A stretch of 35,920 bases of DNA from a virus, in IMG/VR virus record IMGVR_UViG_3300044998_000491, positions 1 to 35,920 of that record, one strand, 5' to 3'. Positions within the stretch are counted from its first letter, which is position 1. The number at the start of each line of letters is the position of its first letter. A program made the position numbers and the translations under genes. Below are positions 35,773-35,920 of this stretch, one piece after another. The notes below the pieces were generated by a model. The model saw only the letters and a program-made list of their open reading frames with translations. It ran no database searches and had not been told where the DNA came from.

Positions 35773-35920
35773 ATGATTGACATCCCGCTGTTGCGCGAAG
35801 CAATGACGCTGGGGCTGGGCGCGCTGATTGCGGTCATTACACTGATCTGGAAGCGGGCTGACGATCTGCGTTATGCCAAAGCGCTGGAGGACATGAACAG
35901 GACATTGCTGACCGCGCTGG
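35773..35920 (+). CDS. Membrane-anchored protein, partial (N-terminus)
   Basis: ATG 35773 has GAGGGG just before it. The 49 residues seen are a short head, a membrane span (about 9-26, MTLGLGALIAVITLIW) and the start of a charged helix (KRADDLRYAKALEDMNRTLL) that looks like a coiled coil. The frame runs off the right edge. Small proteins with one span and a coiled coil near the end of phage tail modules are often holin- or spanin-like. Confidence 0.6.
   Translation, partial: MIDIPLLREAMTLGLGALIAVITLIWKRADDLRYAKALEDMNRTLLTAL

Noticed and set aside
1-35920. CRISPR arrays, tRNA genes, integrase, repressor and attachment sites
   Set aside because: I looked for spaced direct repeats, tRNA-like T-loops and recombinase motifs and saw none, so no claim about lysogeny is made.

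Overview
The window is a high-GC, tightly packed stretch of the late region of a tailed double-stranded DNA phage (free phage or prophage) with a long non-contractile, siphovirus-type tail. Almost all genes lie on the + strand, often with 4-base ATGA or GTGA overlaps. No integrase, repressor, attachment site, tRNA or bacterial housekeeping gene is visible, so the sequence does not say whether it is integrated. The host is a bacterium. A Chloroflexota (Anaerolineae-like) host is my best guess from the style of the TnpB proteins, the tape measure and the holin-like protein, but this is inference only.

Layout. 1-636: the 5' part of an IS200/IS605-type TnpB element, running off the left edge. 692-3971: small accessory genes, namely an orphan DNA methyltransferase, a SleB-like cell-wall hydrolase candidate with a tiny membrane protein beside it, an ASCH-like protein, a tandem ribbon-helix-helix protein and a VRR-NUC-type nuclease. 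4045-6371: packaging, with a Zn-binding terminase small subunit candidate and TerL. 6372-12166: portal, minor head protein, HK97-type prohead protease with an extra N-terminal domain, major capsid protein and a decoration-like protein. 12263-15602: further structural proteins, head-tail connector, head closure, a 38-residue membrane protein, HK97 gp10-like protein and tail terminator.

15599-21178: an unusual 5.6-kb insertion in normal tail synteny. It holds a GT2 glycosyltransferase, a complete TnpB insertion element on the - strand, a GT4-like glycosyltransferase, a SAM methyltransferase, a small protein, a terminator/promoter/operator region, a holin-like protein and a second GT4. The first gene overlaps the tail terminator gene and the last overlaps the tail tube gene, so the sugar genes are wired into the morphogenesis operon. 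I read this as a candidate virion- or host-surface-glycan modification cassette.

21175-35920: tail tube, tail-assembly chaperones joined by a -1 programmed frameshift (slippery AAACCCT plus a stem-loop 5 nt downstream), a small zinc-ribbon protein, a 2341-residue tape measure with a regular 66/65-residue repeat array, an HNH homing endonuclease on the - strand with its own promoter, a 909-residue fused tail hub/fibre, two small proteins, a putative tail glycosidase and the start of a membrane protein.

Notable DNA-level signals are the covarying two-tier left-end structure and apparently leaderless promoters of the two TnpB elements, a ~19-bp-phased operator/iteron array behind a strong terminator, three copies of a 15-bp palindrome CTGTGGAWTCCACAG placed in two different reading phases, and hairpins that carry the ribosome-binding sequence in the loop.
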